Source: Saccoglossus kowalevskii (taxonomy: Eukaryota > Hemichordata > Enteropneusta > Harrimaniidae). Taken from it: 23,894 nt of DNA. Positions 1-11,180 of the stretch are shown here, piece by piece. The translations under genes were made by a program, and so were the position numbers. The stretch's first letter is position 1; every line of letters starts with the position of its first letter. The stretch spans positions 1 to 23,894 of the forward strand of contig NW_003135982.1 in the NCBI RefSeq assembly GCF_000003605.2, written 5' to 3'. The notes beneath the pieces are model-generated. The model was not told the DNA's origin. It did not search any database and saw only the letters and a list, made by a program, of their open reading frames with translations.

Positions 1-985
1 CTCCAATACGTCCCCTGCCATGATTATATGTTTGAGTGTGTTTAGTCGCTATGCCTCTAATATGTCCCCTGCCATGATTATATGTTTGAGTGTGTCTAGT
101 CGCTATGCCACTAATATGTCTCCTGCCATGATTATATGTTTGAGTGTGCCTAGTCGCTATGCCTCCAATATGTCCCCTGCCACGATAATATGTTTGAGTG
201 TGTCTAGTCGCTATGCCTCCAATATGTCCCCTGTCATGATTACATGTTTGAGTGTGTCTAGTCGCTATGCCCCCAATATGTCCCCTGCCACGATTTGTTT
301 GAGTGTGTCTAGTCACTATGCCTCAAATATGTCCCCTGCCACGATGATACGTTTGAGTGTGTCTAGTCGTTATGCCTCGCATATGTTTCCTGCCATGATA
401 ATATGTTTGGGTGTGTCTAGTCGCTATGCCTCCAATATGTCCCCTGCTATGAGTGTATGTTTGAGTGTATCTGGTCGCTATGCCTCTAATATGTCCCCTG
501 CCATGATCGTATGTTTGAGTGTGCCTAGTCTTTATGCCTCCAATATGTCCCCTGCCATGATTATATGTTTGAGTGTGTTTAGTCGCTATGCCTCTAATAT
601 GTCCCCTGCCATGATTATATGTTTGAGTGTGTCTAGTCGCTATGCCACTAATATGTCTCCTGCCATGATTATATGTTTGAGTGTGCCTAGTCGCTATGCC
701 TCCAATATGTCCCCTGCCACGATGATATATTTGAGTGTGTCTAGTCGTTATGCCTCCAATATGTCCCCTGTCACGATAATATGTTTGAGTGTGTCTAGTC
801 GCTATGCCTACAATATGTCCCCTGTCATGATTACATGTTTGAGTGTGTCTAGTCGCTATGCCCACAATATGTCCCCTGCCATAATTTGTTTGAGTGTGTC
901 TAGTCGCTATGCCTCTAATATGTCCCCTGCCACGATGATATGTTTGAGTGTGTCTAGTCGTTATGCCTCCAATATGTTTCCTGCC
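1..985 (+). repeat. HOR family A, 11-monomer type, diverged pair
   Basis: Monomers from 20 onward and from 557 onward follow the same order of diagnostic variants. These are TTTAGTCGC (20, 557), GCCACTAAT (74, 611), GTGCCTAGTCGC (128, 665), the ATTACATG monomer (236, 827) and a 51-bp monomer with a 3-bp loss (290, 881). The offset is 537 bp. That is one monomer less than the 591-bp spacing seen at 1689-2870, because the first row lacks the ACGATGATATAT-type monomer present at 719. This is the left-most visible part of family A. The first 19 bases are a partial monomer. Confidence 0.8.
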
Positions 986-3340
986 ATAATTTTATGTTTG
1001 AATGTGTCTAGTCGCTGTTCCTTCAATATGTTCCCTGCCATGATTATATGTTTGAGTGTGCCTAGTCGCTATGCATCCAATATGTCCCCTGTCATGATTA
1101 TATTTTGAATATGTCTAGTTGCTGTGCCTCCAATATGTTCCCTGCCATCATGATTATATGTTTGCGAGTGTCTAGTCGCTATGCATCCAAAATGTTCCCC
1201 GCCATGATTATATGTTTAAGTGTATCTAGTGGCTATGCATCTAATATGTCCCCTGCCATGATTGTATGTTTGAGTGTGTCTAGTTTTTATGCCTTCAATA
1301 TGTCCCCTGCCATGATTATATGTTTGAGTGTATCTGGTCGCTATGCCTCTAATATGTCCCCTGCCATGATTAAATGTTTGAGTGTGTCTAATCATTATGC
1401 ATCCAATATGTCCCTGTCATGATTATATGTTTGAATGTGTCTAGTCGCTGTGCCTCCAATATGTTCCATGCTATGATTATATGTTTGAGTGTGTCTAGTC
1501 GCTATGCCTCTAATATGTCTCCTGCCATGATTGTATGTTTGAGTGTGTCTAGTTTTTATGCCTTCAATATGTCCCCTGCCATGATTATATGTTTGAGTGT
1601 GTCTAGTCGCTATGCCTCCAATATGTCCGCTGCCATGATTATATGTTTGAGTGTGTCTAGTCGCTATGCCTCCAATATGTCCCCTGCCATGATTGTATGT
1701 TTGAGTGTGCCTAGTCTTTATGCCTCCAATATGTCCCCTGCCATGATTATATGTTTGAGTGTGTTTAGTCGCTATGCCTCTAATATGTCCCCTGCCATGA
1801 TTATATGTTTGAGTGTGTCTAGTCGCTATGCCACTAATATGTCTCCTGCCATGATTATATGTTTGAGTGTGCCTAGTCGCTATGCCTCCAATATGTCCCC
1901 TGCCACGATGATATATTTGAGTGTGTCTAGTCGTTATGCCTCCAATATGTCCCCTGTCACGATAATATGTTTGAGTGTGTCTAGTCGCTATGCCTCCAAT
2001 ATGTCCCCTGTCATGATTACATGTTTGAGTGTGTCTAGTCGCTATGCCCCCAATATGTCCCCTGCCATGATTTGTTTGAGTGTGTCTAGTCACTATGCCT
2101 CAAATATGTCCCCTGCCACGATGATACGTTTGAGTGTGTCTAGTCGTTATGCCTCGCATATGTTTCCTGCCATGATTATATGTTTGGGTGTGTCTAGTCG
2201 CTATGCCTCCAATATGTCCCCTGCTATGATTGTATGTTTGAGTGTATCTGGTGGCTATGCCTCTAATATGTCCCCTGCCATGATTGTATGTTTGAGTGTG
2301 CCTAGTCTTTATGCCTCCAATATGTCCCCTGCCATGATTATATGTTTGAGTGTGTTTAGTCGCTATGCCTCTAATATGTCTCCTGCCATGATTATATGTT
2401 TGAGTGTGTCTAGTCGCTATGCCACTAATATGTCTCCTGCCATGATTATATGTTTGAGTGTGCCTAGTCGCTATGCCTCCAATATGTCCCCTGCCACGAT
2501 GATATATTTGAGTGTGTCTAGTCGTTATGCCTCCAATATGTCCCCTGTCACGATAATATGTTTGAGTGTGTCTAGTCGCTATGCCTACAATATGTCCCCT
2601 GTCATGATTACATGTTTTGAGTGTGTCTAGTCGCTATGCCCCAATATGTCCCCTGCCATGATTTGTTTGAGTGTGTCTAGTCGCTATGCCTCTAATATGT
2701 CCCCTGCCACGATGATATGTTTGAGTGTGTCTAGTCGTTATGCCTCCAATATGTTTCCTGCCATAATTTTATGTTTGAATGTGTCTAGTCGCTGTTCCTT
2801 CAATATGTTCCCTGCCATGATTATATGTTTGAGTGTGCCTAGTCGCTATGCATCCAATATGTCCCCTGTCATGATTATATTTTTGAATATGTCTAGTTGC
2901 TGTGCCTCCAATATGTTCCCTGCCATCATGATTATATGTTTGGGAGTGTCTAGTCGCTATGCATCCAATATGTCCCCTGCCATGATTATATGTTTGAGTG
3001 TGTCTAGTCGCTATGCCTTCAATATGTTCCCTGCCATGATTATATGTTTGGGAGTGTCCAGTCGCTATGCCTCCAATATGTCATCTGCCATGATTATATG
3101 TTTGAGTGTGTCGAGTCGCCATGCCTCCAATATGTCCCCTGCCATGATTATATGTTTGAGTGTGTCCAATCGCTTTGCCTCCAATATGTCCCCTGCCACG
3201 ATGATATGTTTGAGTGTGTCTAGTCGTTATGCCTCCAATATGTCCGCTGCCATGATTATATGTTAGGGTGTGTCTAGTCGCTATGCCTCCAATATGTCCC
3301 CTGCCATGATTATATGTTTGAGTGTGTCTAGTCGCTATGC
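945..3340 (+). repeat. Large duplicated block A, left copy (about 2.4 kb)
   Basis: This block reappears at 6032-8377 with an offset of 5087-5088 bp, falling to 5037 bp after a 51-bp deletion in the right copy. Shared private marks include GCCATCATG 3-bp insertions (1146 and 2924 here), loss of one C in AATATGTCCCTGTC (near 1410), the AATCATTATG monomer, and an in-frame TAG in TGTTAGGGTG (3264-3266). Differences I can see by eye are few: a 1-bp T deletion near 1094, substitutions near 1335, 2780, 3168 and 3243, and the 2612/2640 indel pair. The two copies are therefore recently derived from one block. Confidence 0.9.
1689..2820 (+). repeat. HOR family A, tandem 591-bp 11-mer (two rows)
   Basis: Row 1 starts at 1689 and row 2 at 2280, both with the GTGCCTAGTCTTTATG monomer. 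About nine consecutive monomers then match in order: TTTAGTCGC, GCCACTAAT, GCCTAGTCGC, ACGATGATATAT, ACGATAATATG, ATTACATG, a 51-bp monomer and ACGATGAT. After that the rows diverge. The period of 591 bp equals 11 x 54 minus 3, and the 3-bp loss sits in the 51-bp monomer. Row 2 carries a compensating pair of 1-bp indels: an extra T near 2612-2616 and a missing C near 2640. Confidence 0.85.
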
Positions 3341-4200
3341 CTCCAATATGTCCCCTGCCACGATGATATGTTTTAGTGTGTCTAGTCGTTATGCCTCGGA
3401 TATGTTTCCTGCCATGATTATATGTTTGGGTGTGTCTAGTCGCTATGCCTCCAATATGTCCCCTGCTATGATTGTATGTTTGAGTGCGTCTATAGTCGCT
3501 ATTCCTCCAATATGTCCCCTGCCACGATGATATATTTGAGTGTGTCTAGTCGTTATGCCTTGGATATGTTTCCTGCCATGATTATATGTTTGGGTGTGTC
3601 TATTCGCTATGCCTCCAATATGTCCCCTGCTATGATTGTATGTTTGAGTGCGTCTATAGTCGCTATTCCTCCAATATGTCCCCTGTCATGATTATTTTTG
3701 TGAGTGGGGCTAGTCACCATGCCTCCAATATGTCCCCTGCCATGATTATATGTTTGAGTGTGTCTAGTCACTATGCCTCCAAATATGTGCGCTGTCACGA
3801 TGATATGTTTTAGTGTGTCTAGTCGTTATGCCTCGGATATGTTTCCTGCCATGATTATATGTTTGAGTGTGTCTAGTCGTTATGCCTCCAGTATGTCCCC
3901 TGCCATTATTATATGTTTGAGTGTGTCTAGTCGCTATGCCTCCAATATGTCCGCTGTTATGATTATATGTTTCAGTGTGTCTAGTCGCTATGCATCCAAA
4001 ATGTTCCCTGACATACATGATTATATGTTTGAGTGTGTCTAGTCGCTATGCTTCCAAAATGTTCCCCGCCATGATTATATGTTTGAGTGTATCTAGTCGC
4101 TATGCCTCTAATATGTCCCCTGCCATGATTGTATGTTTGAGTGTGTCTAGTCGCTATGCCTCCAATATGTCCCCTGCCACGATGATATATATGAGTGTGT
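3270..4200 (+). repeat. Indel-rich divergent monomers with a 164-bp trimer
   Basis: This transition zone is still pure 54-bp satellite but irregular. TATAG monomers (56 bp) at 3491 and 3655 are exactly 164 bp apart, which is three monomers plus 2 bp. Each is preceded by a GCCTCGGATATG- or GCCTTGGATATG-type monomer and a GTTTGGGTGTG monomer. A GTGAGTGGGGCTAG monomer follows near 3700. Other disruptions are an extra A near 3783 (CCAAATATGTGCG), a 4-bp gain near 4010-4018 (GACATACATG) and an extra G near 4211 (TATGGCC). The phase of the stop-free frame changes repeatedly here. Confidence 0.8.
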
Positions 4201-4359
4201 CTAGTCGTTATGGCCTCCAAAATGTTTCCTGCCATGATTATATGTTTGAGTGTGTCTAGTCGCTATGCCTCCAATATGTCCCCTGCCATTATTAGATGTT
4301 TGAGTGTGTCTAGTCGCTATGCCACCAAAATGTTTCCTGCCATGATTGTATGTTTGAGT

Positions 4360-4683
4360 GTGTCTAGTCGCTATGCCTCCGATATGTCTCCTGTCATGAT
4401 TGTATGTTTGAGTGTGTCTAGTCGCTATGCCTCTAATATGTCTCCTGCCATGATTGTATGTTTGAGTGTGTCTAGTCGCTATGCCTCCAATATGTCCCCT
4501 GCCATGATTATATGTTTGAGTGTGTCTAGTCGCTATGCCTCCGATATGTCTCCTGTCATGATTGTATGTTTGAGTATGTCTAGTCGCTATGCCTCTAATA
4601 TGTCTCCTGCCATGATTGTATGTTTGAGTGTGTCTAGTCGCTATGCCTATAATATGTCTCCTGCCATGATTGTATGTTTGAGT
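4360..4683 (+). repeat. 162-bp trimer, tandem duplication
   Basis: The diagnostic monomer with GATATGTCTCCTGTC occurs at 4381 and again at 4543, exactly 162 bp (3 x 54) apart. In both rows it is followed by a GATTGTATG monomer whose successor has GCCTCTAATATGTCTCC. The third positions differ slightly, with GCCTATAAT in row 2. This is the shortest clean HOR in the left half and has no indels. Confidence 0.75.
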
Positions 4684-4740
4684 GTGTCAAGTCACTATGT
4701 CTCCAATATGTCCCCCACCATGATTATGTGTTTGGGTGTT

Positions 4741-6251
4741 TCTAGTCGCTATGCCTCCAATATGTCCGCTGCCATGATTATATGTTTGAGTGTGTCTAGT
4801 CGCTATGCCTCCAATATGTCATCTGCCATGATTATATGTTTGAGTGTGTCGAGTCGCCATGCCTCCAATATGTCCCCTGCCATGATTATGTGTTTGAGTG
4901 TGTCCAGTCGCTTTGCCTCCAATATGTCCCCTCCCACGATGATATGTTTGAGTGTGTCTAGTCGTTATGCCTCCAATATGTCCCCTGCCATGATTATATG
5001 TTTGAGTGTGTGTAGTCGCTATGCCTCCAATATGTTCCCTGCCATGATTATATGTTTGAGTGTGTCTAGTCGCTATGCCTCCAATATGTCCCCTGCCACG
5101 ATTATATGTTTGAGTGTGTCTAGTCGCTATGCCTCCAGTATGTTCCCCACCATGATTATATGTTTGAGTGTGTCCAGTCGCTATGCCTCCAATATGTTCC
5201 CTGCCATGATTATATGTTTGAGTGTGTCTAGTCGTTATGCCTCCAATATGTTTCCTGCCATAATTTTATGTTTGAATGTGTCTAGTCGCTGTTCCTTCAA
5301 TATGTTCCATGCCATGATTATATGTTTGAGTGTGCCTAGTCGCTATGCATCCAATATGTCCCCTGTCATGATTATATTTTTGAATATGTCTAGTTGCTGT
5401 GCCTCCAATATGTTCCCTGCCATCATGATTATATGTTTGGGTGTGTCTAGTCGCTATGCCTCCAATATGTCCCCTGCCACGATGATATGTTTTAGTGTGT
5501 CTAGTCGTTATGCCTCGGATATGTCCCCTGCCATGATTATATGTTTGAGTGTGTCTAGTCGCTATGCCTCCAATATGTCCGCTGCCATGATTATATGTTT
5601 GAGTGTGTCTAGTCGCTATGCCTCCAATATGTCATCTGCCATGATTATATGTTTGAGTGTGTCGAGTCGCCATGCCTCCAATATGTCCCCTGCCATGATT
5701 ATGTGTTTGAGTGTGTCCAGTCGCTTTGCCTCCAATATGTCCCCTCCCACGATGATATGTTTGAGTGTGTCTAGTCGTTATGCCTCCAATATGTCCCCTG
5801 CCATGATTATATGTTTGAGTGTGTGTAGTCGCTATGCCTCCAATATGTTCCCTGCCATGATTATATGTTTGAGTGTGTCTAGTCGCTATGCCTCCAATAT
5901 GTCCCCTGCCACGATTATATGTTTGAGTGTGTCTAGTCGCTATGCCTCCAGTATGTTCCCCACCATGATTATATGTTTGAGTGTGTCCAGTCGCTATGCC
6001 TCCAATATGTTCCCTGCCATGATTATATGTTTGAGTGTGTCTAGTCGTTATGCCTCCAATATGTTTCCTGCCATAATTTTATGTTTGAATGTGTCTAGTC
6101 GCTGTTCCTTCAATAAGTTCCATGCCATGATTATATGTTTGAGTGTGCCTAGTCGCTATGCATCCAATATGTCCCCTGTCATGATTATATTTTTGAATAT
6201 GTCTAGTTGCTGTGCCTCCAATATGTTCCCTGCCATCATGATTATATGTTT
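4741..6251 (+). repeat. 813-bp 15-mer HOR, near-identical tandem duplication
   Basis: Row 1 starts at 4741 and row 2 at 5554. Identity runs to about 5438 and 6251, roughly 700 bp. Shared private variants in order are TGTCATCTGCC (4819 and 5632), TCGAGTCGCCATG, CCCCTCCCACG, GTGTGTAGTCGC, CCAGTATGTTCCCCACC, ATAATTTTATG and the GCCATCATG insertion (5421 and 6234). The period of 813 equals 15 x 54 plus the 3-bp insertion. I found one clear difference: AATATG near 5295-5300 against AATAAG near 6112. Bases 5439-5553 are the non-duplicated remainder of the period. Row 2 merges into the right copy of block A. Confidence 0.92.
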
Positions 6252-8377
6252 GCGAGTGTCTAGTCGCTATGCATCCAAAATGTTCCCCGCCATGATTATA
6301 TGTTTAAGTGTATCTAGTGGCTATGCATCTAATATGTCCCCTGCCATGATTGTATGTTTGAGTGTGTCTAGTTTTTATGCCTTCAATATGTCCCCTGCCA
6401 TGATTATATGTTTGAGTGTATCTAGTCGCTATGCCTCTAATATGTCCCCTGCCATGATTAAATGTTTGAGTGTGTCTAATCATTATGCATCCAATATGTC
6501 CCTGTCATGATTATATGTTTGAATGTGTCTAGTCGCTGTGCCTCCAATATGTTCCATGCTATGATTATATGTTTGAGTGTGTCTAGTCGCTATGCCTCTA
6601 ATATGTCTCCTGCCATGATTGTATGTTTGAGTGTGTCTAGTTTTTATGCCTTCAATATGTCCCCTGCCATGATTATATGTTTGAGTGTGTCTAGTCGCTA
6701 TGCCTCCAATATGTCCGCTGCCATGATTATATGTTTGAGTGTGTCTAGTCGCTATGCCTCCAATATGTCCCCTGCCATGATTGTATGTTTGAGTGTGCCT
6801 AGTCTTTATGCCTCCAATATGTCCCCTGCCATGATTATATGTTTGAGTGTGTTTAGTCGCTATGCCTCTAATATGTCCCCTGCCATGATTATATGTTTGA
6901 GTGTGTCTAGTCGCTATGCCACTAATATGTCTCCTGCCATGATTATATGTTTGAGTGTGCCTAGTCGCTATGCCTCCAATATGTCCCCTGCCACGATGAT
7001 ATATTTGAGTGTGTCTAGTCGTTATGCCTCCAATATGTCCCCTGTCACGATAATATGTTTGAGTGTGTCTAGTCGCTATGCCTCCAATATGTCCCCTGTC
7101 ATGATTACATGTTTGAGTGTGTCTAGTCGCTATGCCTCAAATATGTCCCCTGCCACGATGATACGTTTGAGTGTGTCTAGTCGTTATGCCTCGCATATGT
7201 TTCCTGCCATGATTATATGTTTGGGTGTGTCTAGTCGCTATGCCTCCAATATGTCCCCTGCTATGATTGTATGTTTGAGTGTATCTGGTGGCTATGCCTC
7301 TAATATGTCCCCTGCCATGATTGTATGTTTGAGTGTGCCTAGTCTTTATGCCTCCAATATGTCCCCTGCCATGATTATATGTTTGAGTGTGTTTAGTCGC
7401 TATGCCTCTAATATGTCTCCTGCCATGATTATATGTTTGAGTGTGTCTAGTCGCTATGCCACTAATATGTCTCCTGCCATGATTATATGTTTGAGTGTGC
7501 CTAGTCGCTATGCCTCCAATATGTCCCCTGCCACGATGATATATTTGAGTGTGTCTAGTCGTTATGCCTCCAATATGTCCCCTGTCACGATAATATGTTT
7601 GAGTGTGTCTAGTCGCTATGCCTACAATATGTCCCCTGTCATGATTACATGTTTGAGTGTGTCTAGTCGCTATGCCCCCAATATGTCCCCTGCCATGATT
7701 TGTTTGAGTGTGTCTAGTCGCTATGCCTCTAATATGTCCCCTGCCACGATGATATGTTTGAGTGTGTCTAGTCGTTATGCCTCCAATATGTTTCCTGCCA
7801 TAATTTTATGTTTGAATATGTCTAGTCGCTGTTCCTTCAATATGTTCCCTGCCATGATTATATGTTTGAGTGTGCCTAGTCGCTATGCATCCAATATGTC
7901 CCCTGTCATGATTATATTTTTGAATATGTCTAGTTGCTGTGCCTCCAATATGTTCCCTGCCATCATGATTATATGTTTGGGAGTGTCTAGTCGCTATGCA
8001 TCCAATATGTCCCCTGCCATGATTATATGTTTGAGTGTGTCTAGTCGCTATGCCTTCAATATGTTCCCTGCCATGATTATATGTTTGGGAGTGTCCAGTC
8101 GCTATGCCTCCAATATGTCATCTGCCATGATTATATGTTTGAGTGTGTCGAGTCGCCATGCCTCCAATATGTCCCCTGCCATGATTATATGTTTGAGTGT
8201 GTCCAGTCGCTTTGCCTCCAATATGTCCCCTGCCACGATGATATGTTTGAGTGTGTCTAGTCGTTATGCCTCCAATATGTCCCCTGCCATGATTATATGT
8301 TAGGGTGTGTCTAGTCGCTATGCCTCCAATATGTCCCCTGCCATGATTATATGTTTGAGTGTGTCTAGTCGCTATGC
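6032..8377 (+). repeat. Large duplicated block A, right copy
   Basis: This is the partner of 945-3340. It carries the same 1-bp C loss (near 6498), the same GCCATCATG insertions (6234 and 7961), the same TAG (8301-8303) and the same 11-mer rows starting at 6777 and 7317. Those rows are 540 bp apart instead of 591, because one 51-bp monomer has been lost near 7130. A hybrid monomer joins the ATTACATG unit directly to the GCCTCAAATATG unit. The loss removes one whole monomer, which fits recombination between homologous positions of neighbouring monomers. Confidence 0.9.
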
Positions 8378-8489
8378 CACTAATATGTCTCCTGCCATGA
8401 TTATATGTTTGAGTGTGCCTAGTCGCTATGCCTCCAATATGTCCCCTGCCACGATGATATATTTGAGTGTGTCTAGTCGTTATGCTCAA

Positions 8490-9925
8490 ATATGTTTCCT
8501 GCCATGATTATATATTTCAATGGGTCTAGTCGCTATGCCTCCAATATGTCCCCTGCTATGATTATATATTTCAATGGGTCTAGTCGCTATGCCTCCAATA
8601 TGTCCAATGCCATGATTGTATGTTCGAGTGTGTCTAGTCGCTATGCCTCCAATATGTCCGCTGTTATGATTATATGTTTCAGTGTGTCTAGTCGCTATGC
8701 ATCCAAAATGTTCCCTGCCATGATTATATGTTTGAGTGTGTCTAGTCGCTATGCCTCCTATATGTCTCCTGCCATGATTATATGCTTGAGTGTGTCTAGT
8801 CACTATGCCTCAAATATGTCCCCTGCCACGATGATACGTTTGAGTGTGTCTAGTCGTTATGCCTCGCATATGTTTCCTGCCATGATTATATGTTTGGGTG
8901 TGTCTAGTCGCTATGCCTCCAATATGTCCCCTGCTATGATTGTATGTTTGAGTGTGTCTCGTCGCTATGCCTCTAATATGTCTCCTGCCATGATTATATG
9001 TTTGAGTGTGCCTAGTCGCTATGCCTCCAATATGTCCCCTGCCACGATGATATATTTGAGTGTGTCTAGTCGTTATGCCTCCAATATGTTTCCTGCCATG
9101 ATTATATATTTCAATGGGTCTAGTCGCTATGCCTCCAATATGTCCCCTGCTATGATTATATATTTCAATGGGTCTAGTCGCTATGCCTCCAATATGTCCA
9201 ATGCCATGATTGTATGTTCGAGTGTGTCTAGTCGCTATGCCTCCAATATGTCCGCTGTTATGATTATATGTTTCAGTGTGTCTAGTCGCTATGCATCCAA
9301 TATGTCCAATGCCTTGATTGTATGTTCGAGTGTGTCTAGTCGCTATGCCTCCAATATGTCCAATGCCATGATTGTATGTTCGAGTGTGTCTAGTCGCTAT
9401 GCCTCCAATATGTCCACTGTTATGATTATATGTTTCAGTGTGTCAAGTCGCTATGCCTCCAGTATGTTCCCCACCATGATTATATGTTTGAGTGTGTCCA
9501 GTCGCTATGCATCCAATATGTCCCCTGCCATGATTATATGTTTGGGTGTGTCTAGTCACTCGGCCTCCAATATGTGCGCTGTCACGATAATATGTTTGAG
9601 TGTGTCTAGTCGCTATGCCTCCAATATGTCCCCTGCCATGATTATATGTTTGAGTATCTCTAGTCGCTATGCCTCCAATATGTCCGCTGCCATGATTATA
9701 TGTTTGAGTGTGTCTAGTCGCTATGCCTCCAATATGTCCCCTGCCACGATGATATATATGAGTGTGTCTAGTCGTTATGCCTCCAATATGTTTCCTGCCA
9801 TGATTATATGTTTGAGTGTGTCTAGTCGCTATGCCTCCAGTATGTTCCCCACCATGATTATATGTTTGAGTGTGTCCAGTCGCTATGCATCCAATATGTC
9901 CCCTGTCATGATTATATGTTTGGGT
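8490..9925 (+). repeat. HOR family B, first segment
   Basis: This segment aligns to 20116-21551 at a constant offset of 11626 bp. From 8795 it also aligns to 17772-18902 at 8977 bp. It contains two paired TTCAATGGG monomers beginning at 8511 and 9105 (594 bp, 11 monomers), each followed by monomers with TGTCCAATGCC and TGTCCGCTGTT. Later marks are ATATATATGAGTG near 9750, CCAGTATGTTCCCCACC and CACTCGGCC. A 1-bp loss at about 8484 (TATGCTCAAA) marks the left boundary. Confidence 0.88.
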
Positions 9926-10960
9926 GTGTCTAGTCACTCGGCCTCCAATATGTCACCTGCTATGATTATATGTTTGAGTGTGTCTAGTCTATATGCCTCC
10001 AATATTTCCCCTGCCATGATTATATGTTTGAGTGTGTTTAGTCGGTATGCCTCTAATATGTCCCCTGCCATGATTATATGTTTGAGTGTGTCTAGTCGCT
10101 ATGCCTCTAATATGTCTCCTGCCATGATTATATGTTTAAGTGTGCCTAGTCGCTACGCCTCCAATATGTCCCCTGCCACGATGATATATTTGAGTGTGTC
10201 TAGTCGTTATGCCTCAAATATGTTTCCTGCCATGATTATATATTTCAATGGGTCTAGTCGCTATGCCTCCAATATGTCCCCTGCTATGATTATATATTTC
10301 AATGGGTCTAGTCGCTATGCCTCCAATATGTCCAATGCCATGATTGTATGTTCGAGTGTGTCTAGTCGCTATGCCTCCAATATGTCCGCTGTTATGATTA
10401 TATGTTTCAGTGTGTCTAGTCGCTATGCATCCAAAATGTTCCCTGCCATGATTATATGTTTCAGTGTGTCTAGTCACTATGCCTCCAATATGTCCGCTGC
10501 CGTGATTATTTGTTTGAGTGTGTCTAGTCGCTATGCCTCCAATATGTCCCCTGTTATGATGATATGTTTCAGTGTGTCTAGTCGCTATGCCTCCAGTATG
10601 TTCCCCACCATGATTATATGTTTGAGTGTGTCCAGTCGCTATGCATCCAATATGTCCCCTGCCATGATTATATGTTTGGGTGTGTCTAGTCACTCGGCCT
10701 CCAATATGTCACCTGCTATGATTATATGTTTGAGTGTGTCTAATCGCTATGCCTCCAATATGTCCCCTGCCATGATTATATGTTTGGGTGTGTCTAGTCG
10801 CTATGCCTCCAATATGTCCCCTGCTATGATTATATGTTTGAGTGTGTCTAGCAGCTATGCCTCCAATATGTCCGCTGTTATGATTATATGTTTGAGGTGT
10901 CTAGTCGCTATGCCTCCAAAATGTTCCCTGCCATGATTGCATGTTTTAGTGCGTCTAGTC
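9925..10960 (+). repeat. HOR family B, second segment
   Basis: This segment aligns to 15982-16860 at an offset of 6057 bp. Its TTCAATGGG region also aligns to about 20137 at 9898 bp. It begins at the CACTCGGCC monomer and passes through CCAATATTTCCCC, TTTAGTCGG, the TTCAATGGG pair (10239), a GCCGTGATTATTTG monomer near 10500 and a second CACTCGGCC (10691). At its end GCAGCTATG and TTTGAGGTGTC (10891, a 1-bp loss) match 19112 and 21760. The order here differs from that at 19.8-21.7 kb, so family B blocks have been rearranged relative to each other. Confidence 0.85.
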
Positions 10961-11180
10961 GCTATGCCTCCAATATGTCCCCTTCCATGATTATATGTTT
11001 GAGTGTGTCTAGTCGCTATGCCTCTAATATGTCTCTTGCCATGATTATATGTTTGAGTGTGCTTAGTCGCTATGCCTCCAATATGTCCCCTGCCATGATT
11101 ATATGTTTGAGTGTGTCTAGTCGCTATGCCTCCAATATGTCCCTGCCACGATTATATGTTTGAGTGTGTCTAGTCGCTAT
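10960..11180 (+). repeat. Monomers between families B and C
   Basis: About four ordinary 54-bp monomers link the end of family B to the 814-bp family C repeat. One carries TGTCTCTTGCC, the next GTGCTTAGTCGC, and one has lost a C (AATATGTCCCTGCCACG, near 11140-11145). I see no internal higher-order pattern and no unique DNA here. Confidence 0.7.

Noticed and set aside
1635-1688. Monomer as a dimer of two 27-bp halves
   Set aside because: Two ATATGT words occur per monomer, but at positions 7 and 41, not 27 apart, and the halves do not align otherwise.
3491-3500. TATAG insertions as TATA-type promoter elements
   Set aside because: They are a duplicated TA inside TCTAG, embedded in satellite with no downstream gene. 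The conserved 164-bp spacing is explained by block copying.
8492-10936. Plus-strand open frame of 814 codons, with similar frames at 4195-6510, 6507-8303, 19440-21698 and others, as genes for an 18-residue-repeat protein
   Set aside because: Each is only the stop-free frame of the 54-bp monomer between two disruptive indels or stops. There is no unique amino- or carboxy-terminal sequence, no promoter or polyadenylation context and no splice structure. Ends fall inside monomers, and homologous blocks are broken at different places.
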